DNA from: Rhododendron vialii | Taxonomy: Eukaryota; Streptophyta; Magnoliopsida; Ericales; Ericaceae | Direction of reading: 5' to 3' | DNA: 64,000 bases | NCBI RefSeq assembly: GCF_030253575.1 | Contig: NC_080560.1 | Coordinates: forward strand, 12,810,001-12,874,000 | Shown: one piece after another, positions 36,430-49,390 of the stretch | Layout of the letters: every line of letters starts with the position of its first letter | Position numbering within the stretch: position 1 is the stretch's first letter | Position numbers and translations under genes: made by a program | The notes under the pieces: model-generated | Told to the model about the DNA's origin: nothing | What the model saw: only the letters and a program-made list of their open reading frames with translations | Database searches by the model: none

Positions 36430-36835
36430 ATAAGTAAGTCGTTAGAAATTGGTTAATGATGGTGATGAAGGGAAAATCATTAGTAAGATTGCTCATTTCG
36501 AGGAAATTGATGAAGAGCGTTACAGAGTCATGTTGGCCGAGCAGGGAATGATCCTAAATTAATGAGATAGTGGTGTTTGGTTTGGGTTTTTTTCCTTTTT
36601 TCCTTTTTTTTTTTTTCTGCCATCTTTTAAGAGAAGGGGTGGTGTTTTCAGTTGGCCTCTTGCCAACCTTATCTTTTGAATTCAAGGCTGTATATGATTG
36701 GCAGAAAGTGTGGGTTCCATTTTTTAGGATGCTAGTTCTTTGTTGTGAAGCCATTTTGTCTCGGGTCCTTTTAATCACTGTGAAAACTTTTTATGAGATG
36801 AATAAAGTTTCACTTTTATCTCTGTTAAAATGAGT
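36430..36835 (+). mobile_element. Probable LINE 3' fragment with short coding remnant
   Basis: A short frame ending at about 36562 encodes DGDEGKIISKIAHFEEIDEE and stops at TAA. It is followed by a T-rich 3' sequence ending TGAGATGAATAAAGTTTCAC, similar in style to the other LINE tails here. No reverse transcriptase is left. Assignment is tentative. Confidence 0.35.
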
Positions 36836-38411
36836 AGCCTGGCCCTTGGGCCAATGAATGTCCCCATTTTCTCGTTTGCTATAGCCCATAGGGAATTACA
36901 CTCTCAAGTTGGCATACACGTGATCCCATGTGGAAGTTTGGGGTATATTTTCACCCCTTCACTATTACACTTGTGTTGCTTTTAAGGAGTGCAAGGTAGT
37001 CACTGTTCCCTTGTAAGTCATAATTCCTTCTTCATCCTTTTAACTCTTTTGAGAACATAAAAACTTTTTTACAGGGTGTGCCGTACAAAAATGTTTGCAG
37101 AGGTGAATCCCGAGCGTTCAAAGTATTTTGAACGATCTGAATTTTAATAAAAAAAATTTGGAGAAATTTTTTTTTTAAAATCCTGACCATTGAGCAGAGA
37201 CAGACGGTTGAGAGATCAAACGCCTCTATGAATGTCGGCTCCTCCGTGAATAATCCAATCTCTTTTGAGAAATGACAATCTATATCCAGAGAACTATAGA
37301 TTACTCCCATATTGCTATATTCCCTCCAATATCCTTCTACCAAACAAGGAAAAAAGAAGTAATTAAACCACAGTGAAACTACAAACAGAATTAATCCAAG
37401 CTTGCAATTTTTTATTTTTTTATTTGGTAACGGAGGACAGCCAAGCCACTATATGGACCCGACTACAAACCCAAATCTCTCGGGAGCTAGCGCGGCCACA
37501 CGCCCGTCACTTACTTCAGGGTACTCATGCAGTGCGCAATTAATCCAAGCTTGAAAATTGGTATTTCGTTTTGACTTATGAGCGGTGTGATTAATTTAGT
37601 ATTTCCTAATAATCTGATGGGTTATGTGTATATAAGTTCTTGTTTAGTTTGCATGTTCATAACATGCCAGCTTGTCACATGACCTGGAAGGAATATTCAT
37701 GTCTAGCATACGGCTAAACCGTGTAGATGGATAAAAGGATTAATAATGGTGTTTAAACCATTTTCTGCAATTGGTCGGTTCCTGTACAAAAATGTAATGA
37801 TTAGATCTAGGATTACTATAGTGTAATTAATTGTGATTAGTTAGTCCATTTTAATTTCTTCCTCATATATGTATACCTCAGTTCTTTATTTTAAAGGTGA
37901 AAGGGTGGATGTACAGCCGATTGTACATGCCGTATGATCATAGAGATTCCAGACTCGAGGCAAATCTTGGAAGGATGTTATCACCCATAGGCTTCTACTG
38001 AAGGCACGAGCAGAACAAAGCCTCTTTCAAATACCATCTAGCACTTCACAGGACTTTTACCGCAAGCGGGTTCGACCATGCGACTCCATGAAAAAAGCTA
38101 GTTGTACCTCAGCTCGGTAATATATATTTAGAAGGAACAGTACAGCAATTATTAGCCCTTTTGTAAAATGAAGTTCTGTTAAGCTGTAAAGATAACCTAC
38201 AGGGCTCTTTTAGGAGCATGTTATATAAAAATAAAGGATAAGCAAGTACGATCGCAGCTAAGATGAATAAAGGGGAGTGAGAAGTTGAAAACAGAGGGAG
38301 GAGAAAACATGTAGTATAAAACAACAAAAGAGAGGACAGAAGTGGAAAGATAGAAAGGGAAGAGATGGAGGTACATGAATATTGCACCAGTAAAATTGGA
38401 TGGTTTTGCCG
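36836..38411. other. Intergenic, no gene seen
   Basis: No supported gene. 37410-37545 contains a GGTAACGGAGGACAGCC..GACCCGACTAC segment of the type found in plant retroelement tails. Two copies of AATTAATCCAAGCTTG (about 37389 and 37539) flank it and may be its target duplication. Confidence 0.35.
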
Positions 38412-38681
38412 CATGCATAGCACTTCTTGCAATTGGGGCTTTTCCGCGTTCTGCCTGAGTATCGCATTGCGTTGCCTACGTAGTATTTCCAACTATTTAC
38501 GTAGCGAAAAACTATACAGTAGGAACATTATCATTCACTTTTATCACATGCATAGCAGTTCTTCCAATTGGGCTTTTCGGCGTTTTGCTAAGAATCACAT
38601 GGCGTTACCTACATGGTACTCTCAACCATTTACGTAGCGACAAATTATAGAATAGGGACATTATCATTCACTTCTATTGAA
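38412..38681. repeat. Tandem duplication, 135-bp unit
   Basis: Units begin CATGCATAGCA at 38412 and 38547. Each contains TCTT(G/C)CAATTGGG, GGCTTTTC(C/G)GCG, TTACGTAGCGA and ACATTATCATTCACTT. They differ by about one base in eight. Confidence 0.8.
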
Positions 38682-39188
38682 TAGTTAGGAGATAAGAGAT
38701 GATCGACATTGTGTGATGACGATCTTTAATTTAGGAAAAACCATATGGTACCCTGAGAGCACCTAATAATTGGCCTTAAATCCTGTGCAGAGAAGCATAT
38801 GTTTTCCTTCCCAATCTGATTTTATTATAGAAGATTCTTTTTTTCATTGCCCTGTTTATTTAAAAATTGAGATGAGATAGTCTCAGGCCCACAGTTTGGC
38901 TTTTAAATTATGTGGCCAGATAAATTTGTCACTGACCCCATGTGCATGAATTTCCTCACTTCATCCCCTCCTCTATTTTTTTCTTTTTTTTTTTTGGGTG
39001 GGTGGGGGGAGGGGAAGCAAGTAAATCTTGTGGATTAACAAATTCCTATTAGTTCTCCACCTTTCAATGACAGAAATTAAGACTGAACTATAACTACCAG
39101 GAAAAATATTGAAAAAGAAAATTGGTCAACAACTCCACAATCTCCTTGACTTATTAGAGTGTCTGATTTTATCACAGCTTTGGTTTTG

Positions 39189-39500
39189 TTGAGAACAAGG
39201 TTTTTCAAAACGGTTTCGGAACACATAACGGTAACGGTCGTCATGTGACTGTATCCGGAGTATTGAGCGATACGTAACTGGAATCGGTTGTGGCGGTCAT
39301 AAATTTTTAAGAAATTATTTGCTAAATCGCCTTGTAATGGTCTAGTATCAGTTGTGAACTGGCCTGTGAATCAGAAATTCGACCGATACAGAATGGCAGC
39401 CGATGCACATGTGATTTTTCATCTCACCAGTATATTGGGATGTAATAGTATCGGAAGGCTAAAAACTGTAACGACCAATTTTTAAAACCTTATTGAGAAA
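39189..39500. mobile_element. hAT-type MITE with 7-bp target repeat
   Basis: TTGAGAA occurs at 39189 and 39493. Just inside, AAGGTTTTTCAAAACGG and TTTTTAAAACCTTA are inverted. The 296-bp interior is non-coding. The AAGGTTTTnnAAAA type of end is common in plant hAT-like MITEs. Confidence 0.6.
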
Positions 39501-40701
39501 CCACCCGTCTCTGAGTAAATCTATCTGGCAAAACTTCTGCACTTTGATCAATATCAAGATAGGGTTCTATTTCTTTTCTGATCTCGCTCTACGTGGAGAG
39601 TTCTATTGCTTTTGGGATGCTATTCTGGAAGGGGAAAAAAAACAGGTATACCAGCCTCATTACTCTTTCATTCTATTTGAGAAAACACTTCATTAACTCT
39701 TCTTTTTATTTTTGGTAATACAGGATATCTCGGGCCAGCTTGCGCGCATCTTAGACTAATCTCGCTGATTGAACTTGCAAGTTTGGCCACAGCGAAGAAG
39801 CTTCCCAAAATTAGACAATTATCTTCATTTCCAGCCGAGTGTTCCAACTGCTTGCTTTTCTTTTATTGCATCATAAAGCTTTTATCTTAAAGAATGCAAA
39901 GCGATACCTGGGTTGAACATGTTTCGAATTGGGTTACTGAAAAGCATCAGGAGTTCAAAATATTATGTACCCACCTTTCTCCTTACCCCTGTCCCAGTGC
40001 AATTTCGGCCGTCACATTTAGTGTGGATTTTTTTGTCATTTTTCTTATAATTCAATGGCCAAAAGTACAATGGTATATGTGTAAACTAGCGTCTTGTCCA
40101 TTCAACGCAAGAGGACGGAAAAATAATATCAGTGAAAACTTTTCTCCTGTTGTTCTGTACATCAATGGATTAGCGTATATGACTCTTGAAATTTACTCCA
40201 TTTTCTTGCTATATAATTAAGAAAGTGCCACAACAAAAAAAAAATGAAAAAAAGAGATAGGTTTCAAGGACAAGGAGTATTTGTTATGATATTAATGGAA
40301 CTTAGTTTTCTTTTCAAGCAAAATAAAGTACTACTATATAGTACACACTTCGTAAAAGCAGTAGAATAATGAATAAAATCATAGCATATGAATATAGACG
40401 GGAAAGGGTACAGAGGATTTGAGAAAATATTATTGGGTGGTCCTGGGACGCCGCCACGTGGTGCCCCCAACAAGGTAGCAACCTTCTCTACCACACATTT
40501 CTATAAGACTCGGTACAAAATGTATGGACTTCACAAAAATATGTGGTAAAAAAGGGTGTTCGGACACCACATGACGGTGCCACTAAATAATTACTACTTG
40601 GATTTGAGGGGATGCATTGGTGACTTCTGTGCCTTTTTGTCCTGCTGCTTGATCCCTTCTTTAATCATTACCTCCACCACCCTACAACCTTCATCACACA
40701 T

Positions 40702-40711
40702 CTATATATAC
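40702..40711 (+). promoter_or_regulatory. Candidate TATA box of the expansin gene
   Basis: CTATATATAC lies 212 bp upstream of the expansin start codon, giving a leader of roughly 180 nt. Position and sequence are plausible; no start-site evidence. Confidence 0.4.
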
Positions 40712-40922
40712 TATTGCATTCCCTCCCACCCTTCTCATAACCTCTAAGTCTTTCCGAGTAGTCTTTCCAAGTCCAAGCTGGTATCTCGAGTTTCACACTT
40801 AGGCCTCTGTGTGTAACCACAAGTAATTAACACCCTCCCAACTTTGTCAAGATTATGACTTGATCATATCAAATCACCTACTGAAAAGTACTCAGTTTCT
40901 TTTAATTTGCAGGAAATTTGCA

Positions 40923-42162
40923 ATGGATTTTCTTGGATTCTGCCTTCTGTCCTCTCTGGCAATCCTGAAAGGTGTTCAAGGCTTTAGTACCGGTGAGTGG
41001 TCCGATGGCCATGCTACCTTCTATGGAGGTGATGATGCTTCTGGTACAATGGGTAAGAACCAAACCCCTCAACACAAAGAATGTTCAGTAAATTCTTGTT
41101 CACTTTTGGTTTCCCTCTGTCATTCTCCATTGCTTTCTTTGTATTTTCCCGTGCTTGATTAGCTAAGCAGACAAACGATCCTGTGCACCATTTTGCATCT
41201 CTCCCGCAAAGTTTTATCGTATTTCACATGCACGAAAAGATTCTAGAAATTGACCTGCTACAGTGCTACATGTTACGATTCTGTACAAAAACAATTCTGT
41301 TGAATTCACTAATTCATGGGATGATTCTGGACTTTTGTATCTCAAAAGCTAGATAAGGTTGATGAAGTAATATTTTTCGATAATGTAGGAGGAGCTTGTG
41401 GGTATGGAAATCTCTACAGCCAAGGCTACGGCACAAACACGGCTGCACTGAGCACGGCTCTATTCAACAATGGGTTGAGTTGCGGTGCTTGCTTTGAGAT
41501 CAAATGCATAAACGACGACAATTGGTGTCTCCCTGGATCCATAATAGTCACGGCAACGAACTTCTGTCCTGCGAACGATGCTCTCCCTAACAATGCCGGA
41601 GGGTGGTGTAACCCTCCTCTAAGCCACTTCGATCTTGCTCAGCCTGTCTTTCAACACATTGCTATGTTCAAAGCAGGGATTGTCCCTGTTCAGTACAGAA
41701 GGTATATAATGATATACAACATATTTGTTCTGCTACCCTATTTACTTTACCATCTAAATAAGCCTTGTGAAATCAAGAAACATCAAAATAATCTACACCC
41801 ATATTCCATTCATTCATAGTTCTGATAATTTTATATTCCATTCATTTTTCTCGTCCAGAGTTCCGTGCATGAAGACTGGAGGAATCAGATTTACGATAAA
41901 TGGCCATTCGTTCTTCAACCTCGTACTCATAACCAATGTTGGTGGCGCTGGAGATGTGATCTCCGTCTCCATCAAAGGCTCAAACACTGATTGGCAACTG
42001 ATGTCCCGAAACTGGGGGCAAAATTGGCAAAGCAACGGTTGCCTCGACGGCCAATCCCTCTCTTTCAAGATCACCACCAGCGATGGCAGTTGTCTTACCT
42101 CAAACAATGTGGCCCCTCCAAATTGGTCTTTTGGACAAACCTTCACGGGAGACCAGTTCTGA
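40923..42162 (+). CDS. EXPA: Alpha-expansin
   Basis: Three exons: 40923-41052, 41389-41701 and 41859-42162, joined through phase-1 and phase-2 GT..AG introns, give 248 residues, the normal alpha-expansin length. Residues 1-20 are a signal peptide (hydrophobic core [13 protein letters not shown], cleavage likely after VQG). Domain 1 (GH45-like) shows TFYGG at 32-36, [19 protein letters not shown], and the HFD motif at 123-125 with its conserved Asp. Domain 2 (CBM63-like) has [35 protein letters not shown] and WSFGQTFTG. Expansins loosen cellulose-xyloglucan contacts in acid growth without hydrolysis and act in the wall. Domain 2 has two unusual cysteines (209 and 226) where relatives usually have non-Cys residues. 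The ATG chosen starts the signal peptide; upstream in-frame codons lack an ATG. The exact EXPA member is not assigned. Confidence 0.96.
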
Positions 42163-45100
42163 TTCTAACTCATTTCACCCCTCAAATGAACTAACCATCC
42201 CGAAGTTTAGCTTCACTAGCTCTCACTATTTATTGAGCTTTATATATTCCTATGGTATATCGTATTAGCCCTGTATAATCTGTGCAGTGATCATGATCTC
42301 AAGAGGGCCCTTTTATCGACGACCCTGACTGAATGGCTTAATCACGTATTTTCTTCGCTATTTTTTTCCTTCTGGGTGTTAACAGAAGTATTGTTTCGGC
42401 TATATATTAGTAGCTGCATCGCCTACACCAACAAAGGGTTGGTGTGAAGGATCTATCCAGACCTTTAGCAAATTTAGAGGATACTCCAAGGCTAGGTTGT
42501 TTCTGGATGTTTTTCAGACAGAAGAGGTAGAAAGACAGTTTGTCAAGCGTTTCTGGCAGAGCTTGTTTGCAAGGATTGAAGCTTGTGATTGCAATGCTTT
42601 TCTTTTGTTTCTCTCACTAAAAACATGCTATCCTTCTATCGAGCTATTTGTATGGTAAATGATTTCACAAGAATTGTTAAGCCTCCTCTTGTAAGTTGTA
42701 CTTCAAGTTGGTATATTCCAAGTTGTTCTTCACTTTTTCCATGAATAAATGAATCCCGAATATATATTTTCTCTTAAAAGGAAGGAAGGAGTGAATTAGA
42801 TCACCGGCAAGATATATCTCAATCAATCTCAAAACCAGGTAAATTACTCTCCCAAACAGTCAAGTTGAAGGGAATGACTAACAAATTGCAAACAAGGGGC
42901 AATCCTAACTTCTCGATTATAGAAGGAATATATGCAAATGCAAACATTAAGAATTGTCTTACCTACTGATGTTATGTACCTTATCCCTGGTGACAATGAA
43001 CCTCATCAAATTTCAAGATCAGAGAAACTACTTACTTGTCCAAAACATCATCCAAGCCACTTGACTGTCAAACTTCCGGCTAAATGAGAACAATGAAAAT
43101 TTTCCAGCCTTACATGAACAAATGTCTCAATCTTTAAACAGGGACTGAAGCTCACCAAGTACAGGGAGAGACTACAATGTGAACTAGTTAAGCATGGAAA
43201 ACACTAATCATTAGTAGGTTTCCATACGAAGGTTCAATCCATTTCCATTCATAGAGAAATCCAATCTTCAAAGCAAACAATAACCGAGTTGCCTGAGAAA
43301 TGAGATTCCACCTCTACAACCAGTTCCGTCCACCTTTATATATCGCCATCAAGGAATGTATGGTGATCTTGTACCCATAAAATAATCGGACTTCAACTTC
43401 TTGAAAAGCTAACAATCTTCAGGGCCTTCACTTCCATTTGAGACATGCAAAGTTTCATCACAAGGATCAGGGTCGACATGTAATGATTGATTCCCTCGTG
43501 ATGCATTAAGAGATCAGCCCATGATATGACTCCGGAGGAAGCAAAAATATAGCAGGGACAAACCACAGAAAAAACAGTGTACACATAGAAGTTCAAGATG
43601 TGCTGCTTTTTGCCAAAGGAAAATAATTGAAAGCTCAAATACCCTTCATCTCTGTGCTCTTCCCTTGCTTAGGGGTTCCACCCATTTCAGTGTCAGTTGT
43701 CATTTATTGCTGTTGCTTCAAATTGCTAATTTCTGCATCATCGCTCCAGCATATTGTCTGAGCAAAAAATGTACATAAGGGGGTGCAGAAGATTTAGCAA
43801 CATGGTTAAACAATTGAGTTCAGAGAGACAATGTCTATTTGAGCCCGATTAATTCTCATCGGATCTCCAATCTATGAAGAACTCATCTTCTCTAGATAGG
43901 GAAATAACCCTTAGAAATTCCTCCTCGAGCCACACTCCTAACAACCATACAACTCAGTACCACCACTTTTGGCCCAAAACTTCAAGGAGGTTACCATAAT
44001 CATTCATTGGATACCGACTTCATAGAAGCAAAGTTTGCTTAGTAGATACTAGATGTTCCCACAATTTACAATAGTTTAAAAATCCTTTACATTCATAAAG
44101 CCTTCACTATTGGGGCGTAAATAGGTTGTGTTGCAAGCACCAACATTTGTGCTGTCATGGCTGTTGAGAAAATTTTTGTACCAAAAATCAAAGTTGGAAA
44201 ACAAAGTTTGTCCCAACTAAATTTGCCATGCTTCAAACCAAAACACATAATTTCAAATCCATCAGCCATATATTAAGTTGAATACATAACAACATACAGC
44301 CAACCAGATGCAAATATGAGCTTCATCTGGAATGGTTAACATATCAACTTCAACGAGTTTCCAATGCTGCTTCCACCCAACGGAGACTGTATACTGATTA
44401 AAGGAAATTAACCAAACTTGTGCTTCCACCAATAAGATACAATCTATGTTTCAGCCCAAAAAAGGCACATCTAGTCTCCACATGGACTATATTAAGTAAC
44501 TAGCTCACATGTTAATCATGTGTTCGGGTGGAATCGGGCCAACTTGTGAACAAATAGACTAACTCCAAATGCCTGACCAAATAAACCTCCAATAGGATCA
44601 AAAAAACACTGTTGGCAGTGGTAATTGAACATACGAACAATTAAGAGAACCCTCAAAACTACACATCAGCATTTATTCATCTTTTCCATGGGACTGTAAG
44701 CAGTAGCCGGTAGTGCATACGTATTAAGTATCAGCTTCGGGACCAAAATAGTACAATACAATGTGCTAAGAAAGTAGAAACATTAAATCGTAGGAGAAAA
44801 CCATAATGGTACCATACACCATACGCTAAGAGAGTACACATATTAACACGAAAATACAACTTATAAGTTAAAAGAAACACAGTAAACATTGAAAACCAGA
44901 GAATTCATAAAACTACAAAGGTAAACATTAATGTAATCAAAAAGTCAAAAAAACCCAAGAAAGCAATAAAAGAAAATTGGTTACTTTGCTTAGGGTACAG
45001 CCCGCTCATGAATCACGGCCCAGTTGTATGAATCAATTCGGGCCAGCTCTGATGACCACGCGGCAGTCTTATTTATTACGAATAAGTTAAAGCCATGGCC

Positions 45101-45814
45101 GGCCCTTTCTTTTCTTATCTCACCATCAAAGGGGCTAGCAGGATGCGCCTGCAATTACTACGAGATTATATACTTCTCAACCAAAATACTAATACGTTAT
45201 CACAAAAATATACGTAACGCGAAAGATAACTCTAGTAAGAAACCAAAAAAAAGAAACAATCTTAGACAGAGAATGCATGAAGAACATACGCATGGATCTA
45301 CGCAAATCACGAAAACGAGAAAAACCAAGAAAAGATTTGAAAAAAAATACTGCAAGAAAGTTTGTTATTTTTGTGGGTTGGGGGTGGAGCCCGCTCCGGC
45401 CATCACGGCCCAATTGAATGAATGGGCTCCGACGGCGGGCAGTCTTCATCGCTGCCTCCGTTTGGGGTTTCGAATGGGAGTTGAAGAAGGGTTGACTGCT
45501 AACAATGTCGCGTGAGGTTGAGGAGGAAGAAGAAGCAAGCAGAGAGGGCGGCCGCCAGCAACCCATGATGAGTGGGTGGGTGACTCTCTCTCTCTCTCCG
45601 CTTTTCTTCCGACGACTCCCACACGACGCAGTCGCCGTCAAACCCTACCTCCCAGACCAAACCCTAACGAGCGACTGCTCAGATAAGATCAAGTAGTGTT
45701 GGTCTTCTCTTGTGTGACCTCTGGGTTTTATACTACGAGGAGGAGAAGTAGAATAAACCCTGGTCCCTGTCCCGCCGCAGGTACTAATTGCTATTCCCTA
45801 AAATACCCCTCCTA
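42163..45814. other. Intergenic region, possible non-coding transcription unit
   Basis: Expansin 3' flank up to about 42780, then about 2.8 kb without a supported protein gene on either strand. The segment 44998-45068 is a diverged direct copy of 45384-45448 (shared words GAGCCCGCTC-like, ATCACGGCCCA, TTG.ATGAAT, GGCAGTCTT). On the minus strand a TATA-like AGTATAAAAC lies at about 45724-45733. A short plus-strand frame from ATG 45505 encodes SREVEEEEEASREGG and is not recognised. Confidence 0.35.
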
Positions 45815-45989
45815 AGGCTCTGTTTGGAAGTTAGGTAAAGAAGGGAAAATGAGAGGGAAAATTGAAGAGAAATTGAGAGAAAAGTTGAGTTGTAAATTAA
45901 AAAAATTCCTCTCCTTTTTTAAGAACCAAACAAGGGTGGAAAATTTTTTTAAAATTTTCCTTTCCTTTCCACAACTTCCAAACGAACCT
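45815..45989. mobile_element. MITE with GGCTCTGTTTGGAAGT termini
   Basis: AAGGCTCTGTTTGGAAGTT on the left and CAACTTCCAAACGAACCTT on the right are inverted complements with few mismatches. TA, or a degenerate 3-bp TAA/TTA, lies outside. The 175-bp interior is purine-rich on one side and pyrimidine-rich on the other, so the whole can fold. Confidence 0.65.
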
Positions 45990-47269
45990 TAAATTCTCAA
46001 CCGGTGTGAAATAAAAACCTCACCGAAAGTTGCTCCGAAAAAAAAATGTTTTAGCGGTATAATTAAGCCCACTTATCGGATTATTGAATTTTTTTTATCA
46101 GCCGATTATTGGATTATTTAGGCCATTTAAGAAATTTTTAAATAAGTAGGAGTATTTTAATTTGGCTTATTGGCTCTAGTTTGATCGATTAGTTGACTTC
46201 TTCTCCGCTCCAATTTGGAAACCGCATAAATTACCAAAATGCCCTTGAATGAAGGGGGTGGAGAGGGGTTAATAAAAAAGTACTATAAGACTAAAATAGT
46301 CTATTCGCGATATTTTTTGCCCTAATTTTTATTTGGGCTCTTGCCACATGTTGGCAAGAAGCCAGTCCATCCACTCTTTTATCTCTTATTTTGAGACCAA
46401 AAAAGTTGGATTATTGGCCATAATAATAATCCAATAATCTAGAATTTTTTAAATTTTTTTGCCAAAACTTCCCTTATAGCTTGGTTTCTCATAGTATTTG
46501 TTCAGGTCAGTTCATTTGGGTTTTGGTTCGGTTATAAAATCTCAAACAGAATCGAATTGCATTTGGTTTCAATTTTCGTCGAGATACAGCCTTAAAATTT
46601 CTTTTATAGCTCTAACTAAATTCAGTAATCAATCATAGTCGTTCATATATTAATATATTTCACCATCTTCACGTTAACCTGTTAAATTTAATCACAATTA
46701 TAATCCTAACGTGGGATTCCATTTCTCTCTCACTCTTTGGCATCGGAGTATTTTCCTATTTCTCTTCAAGAAAAAACTGAATTTTTGTACAACGAGTTTT
46801 GGCAGATTTTTATCCTGATCTTCTCTGGATAGTGGTATTTATCTTTTAAAAAGAAACAAAATAAACCAAACCCAATCGAACCGAACCGAACCCAAACAGA
46901 CTGCCGGTAAACTTTTATACCAGTAGCTAAAAAGAAGGGCAAAGAAACTGTATTTAAAGGTCATCTCGCTCAAACACTTCAAAACCACCCAAAGAAAATC
47001 CAGCCTAATCCCTTGGAATTGCACAAATGCAAATGTAGATGACTCTCTTCCTCGTTCCGATGCTGTGCTCTGGGTTTCAAACCCATTCTGACAAGATTTC
47101 ACAAGTTGTGTTGCCAGGTATCAAATACTATATCAACTTGTTTCTCATGCCCCAGTGCTGCAGTTTCTGTTAAATTGCAATTTTTCATCTACCTCAAATC
47201 CTTTGCCCATACTTGTTCATGTGGAAACTAAGAAACCAATCATGATTTCGTCGTACTCTCATCACGAGA

Positions 47270-47620
47270 GGCTGATTATAGGGTATTGTGCTTCTGATCC
47301 CATTTTGTGTCCTCTGCACGGCTCTTCAGATGAATACCATAAGCACCTTTTTAATTTCCTTTTTCCCTTCCAATTTTGTAAAAATCTCTTGGGGAAAACT
47401 GTATTGTCGGAGGGACTACGAGGGCAACCATGGAGAGGGGTAGTAAGACTTTTCAGCTTTCAGGTAGTCTTTTGCCTCTGTTTTCTCATCACATTTGGAA
47501 AGAGAGAAATGACAGGATTTTCCGGCTCAAAGTTGGGGATGTTCACAGCACAATCTTCTGGATGGAGGTGGACATTAGGTGACCTTTCTTGTTTGTGTTG
47601 ATTTGTTCTTATGTTGCAAT
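47270..47620 (+). pseudogene. Decayed LINE ORF2 C-terminal fragment
   Basis: Frames broken by shifts contain CASDPILCPLHGSSDEY and, later, HIWKERNDRIF. The Cys-rich segment followed by an HIWKERN.RIF motif is typical of the zinc-binding reverse-transcriptase tail (zf-RVT) of plant LINEs. No complete domain remains. Confidence 0.55.
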
Positions 47621-48471
47621 TAGTTAATCTCTATTTCTACGCCTGTGGTTTCGCAGAAGGAATCGGAGGATGCATTTTGTTAATAAGTTGTTTTCCGTTT
47701 TACTATCTGGAATGCCCCTGTACTAGAATCGTGGTCACATTGCTCATGAAAGTTGGATCAAATCCTATTATTGCTAGAAAATTTAGGATTCATGTGCTGT
47801 CATATTATTGGTAAAAAACAAGAGGAAGGTAAAAGATTTTTGATGAAGTTAGTGCTAGCAATAGCAGCCATTCTCTTCGAAATGTTGTTCGTGTGGCCTT
47901 TTTTCAAGCATAGCTTAGTCATTTCTGCCTCCCTTTGTGTCGCATGCCATGTGTGCCAAATATGAAGCACCAACACCTCCAGAAGTCAAGGTACTGCCGT
48001 GTCCGGACACGCATGGGACACGTATCCAACACGCCATGTAGTGTGTCCAATAATTTAATTTAAGTTTTGGAGAGGGACATAGATGGGGACACAGGGTAAC
48101 ACAGATGGGATACGTATGAGACACGAATGAGACACATAGGGGACATAGCGGGGGTGCATCTTTAAATTTTTTTTAAATTTTTTCAAGGGTAAATATGTTA
48201 TTACTTTTACTTTAAAAAATTAGGTTAAAACATAATTAAACCTATAAAAGAACATATGTCCAGCGAACTAAACCCTAAACTGCAGACAACTTCACCTCTC
48301 TTCTCTCTCTCTCTTAGGAGGCATTTTGTAGATCTATTTCTGATTTTCACAATTAACTTAAGACATGACATATCTTATCTAATATATCATAAAAACTAAT
48401 ATCACAAATGATGCATCAATCATAAAAATTTCATAACGAATCACTCAATGAGATTGGCTATTTTCAAAAAT

Positions 48472-48473
<2 letters not shown>

Positions 48474-48544
<71 letters not shown>
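48474..48544. repeat. (TA)n microsatellite, first of three bounding foldbacks
   Basis: About 71 bp of uninterrupted TA directly abutting the foldback element that starts at 48545. Confidence 0.95.
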
Positions 48545-48545
<1 letters not shown>

Positions 48546-48914
48546 GGGATAGTTCCGGGGACACCCAAAAAAACACCTAAAAAAATACCTCATAGTTTCC
48601 GATCAAATTTTGATGATCCGAGCCGCTCAATGTGATCAGAATGTGATTTTAAGAGTACCCATGAGAAATCAGCAAAAAAAATGACCGGGAAGAGCTTGAT
48701 CCGAACAGTTTGAGCAGTTTTTTATTGAACGGTTCAAATAAAAACTGCTTAAATCAAGCCTTTCCCGATCATTTTTTTTGTAAATTTCTCGCAGGCACCT
48801 TTAAAATCACATCCTGCACACATTGAACGGTTCGGATCATAAAAATTTGATCGGGAACTATGAGTTTGAGATTTGGGGTGTTTTTTTAGGTGTCCCTTGA
48901 ACCGTCTCGATATT

Positions 48915-48916
<2 letters not shown>
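48545..48916. mobile_element. Foldback MITE A, bounded by (TA)n on both sides
   Basis: Inverted ends GGGGACACCCAAAAAAACACC (left) and GGTGTTTTTTTAGGTGTCCC (right); arms extend inward through GATCCGAGCCGCTCA (48615) and its mirror TGAACGGTTCGGATCAT (about 48823), and AAGAGCTTGATCC / AATCAAGCCTTTCCC. The centre is near 48735. It sits exactly between two (TA)n arrays, the configuration known from rice Micron elements, which target TA microsatellites. Confidence 0.75.

Positions 48917-48965
<49 letters not shown>
48917..48965. repeat. (TA)n microsatellite, second
   Basis: About 48 bp of TA separating foldback A from foldback B. Confidence 0.95.
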
Positions 48966-48968
<3 letters not shown>

Positions 48969-49333
48969 TGAGCTTCCTGTAAGGACCTTAAATAGGCTCC
49001 TTAAGTGCGGGCCTCCTCATTTCTCTCATTTCCCGATTGAATTTCGATGATCCGAGCCGCTCAATATGATCAGAACGTGATTTTGAGGGTACCCAAGAGA
49101 AATCGGCAAAAAAAAATGACCGGAAAGGGCTTGATTTGAGCAGTTTTTGTTTGAACCGTTCAATAAAAAACTGTTCGGATGAAGCCCTTCTCGACCATTT
49201 TTTTTGACGATTTCTCGCTACTACCCTTAAAATCACGTTCTGATCACATTGAGCGGCTCGGATCATCGAAATTCGATTGGGATCTATGAGGTCCGTACTT
49301 AAGCTAAGTAGGGGATCCCTCATAAGAAGGGGA

Positions 49334-49335
<2 letters not shown>
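48966..49335. mobile_element. Foldback MITE B, bounded by (TA)n on both sides
   Basis: Shares its core with foldback A: GATCCGAGCCGCTCA at 49049 and its mirror TGAGCGGCTCGGATCATCG near 49250, plus GTACCCAAGAGAAATCGGC and AAGGGCTTGATT. Its outer 60-70 bp differ from A and hold their own imperfect inverted pair (CTTAAGTGCGGGCCTC / GAGGTCCGTACTTAAG). So A and B are two members of one family with different ends. Confidence 0.75.

Positions 49336-49386
<51 letters not shown>
49336..49386. repeat. (TA)n microsatellite, third
   Basis: About 50 bp of TA closing the foldback pair. Confidence 0.95.

Positions 49387-49390
<4 letters not shown>

Noticed and set aside
41814..42146. 110-codon minus-strand frame
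   Set aside because: Antisense shadow of expansin exon 3.
45189..45641. 150-codon Ser/Arg-rich minus-strand frame
   Set aside because: The frame has no ATG at its start, no known motif and poor codon structure; first ATG product is not recognisable.
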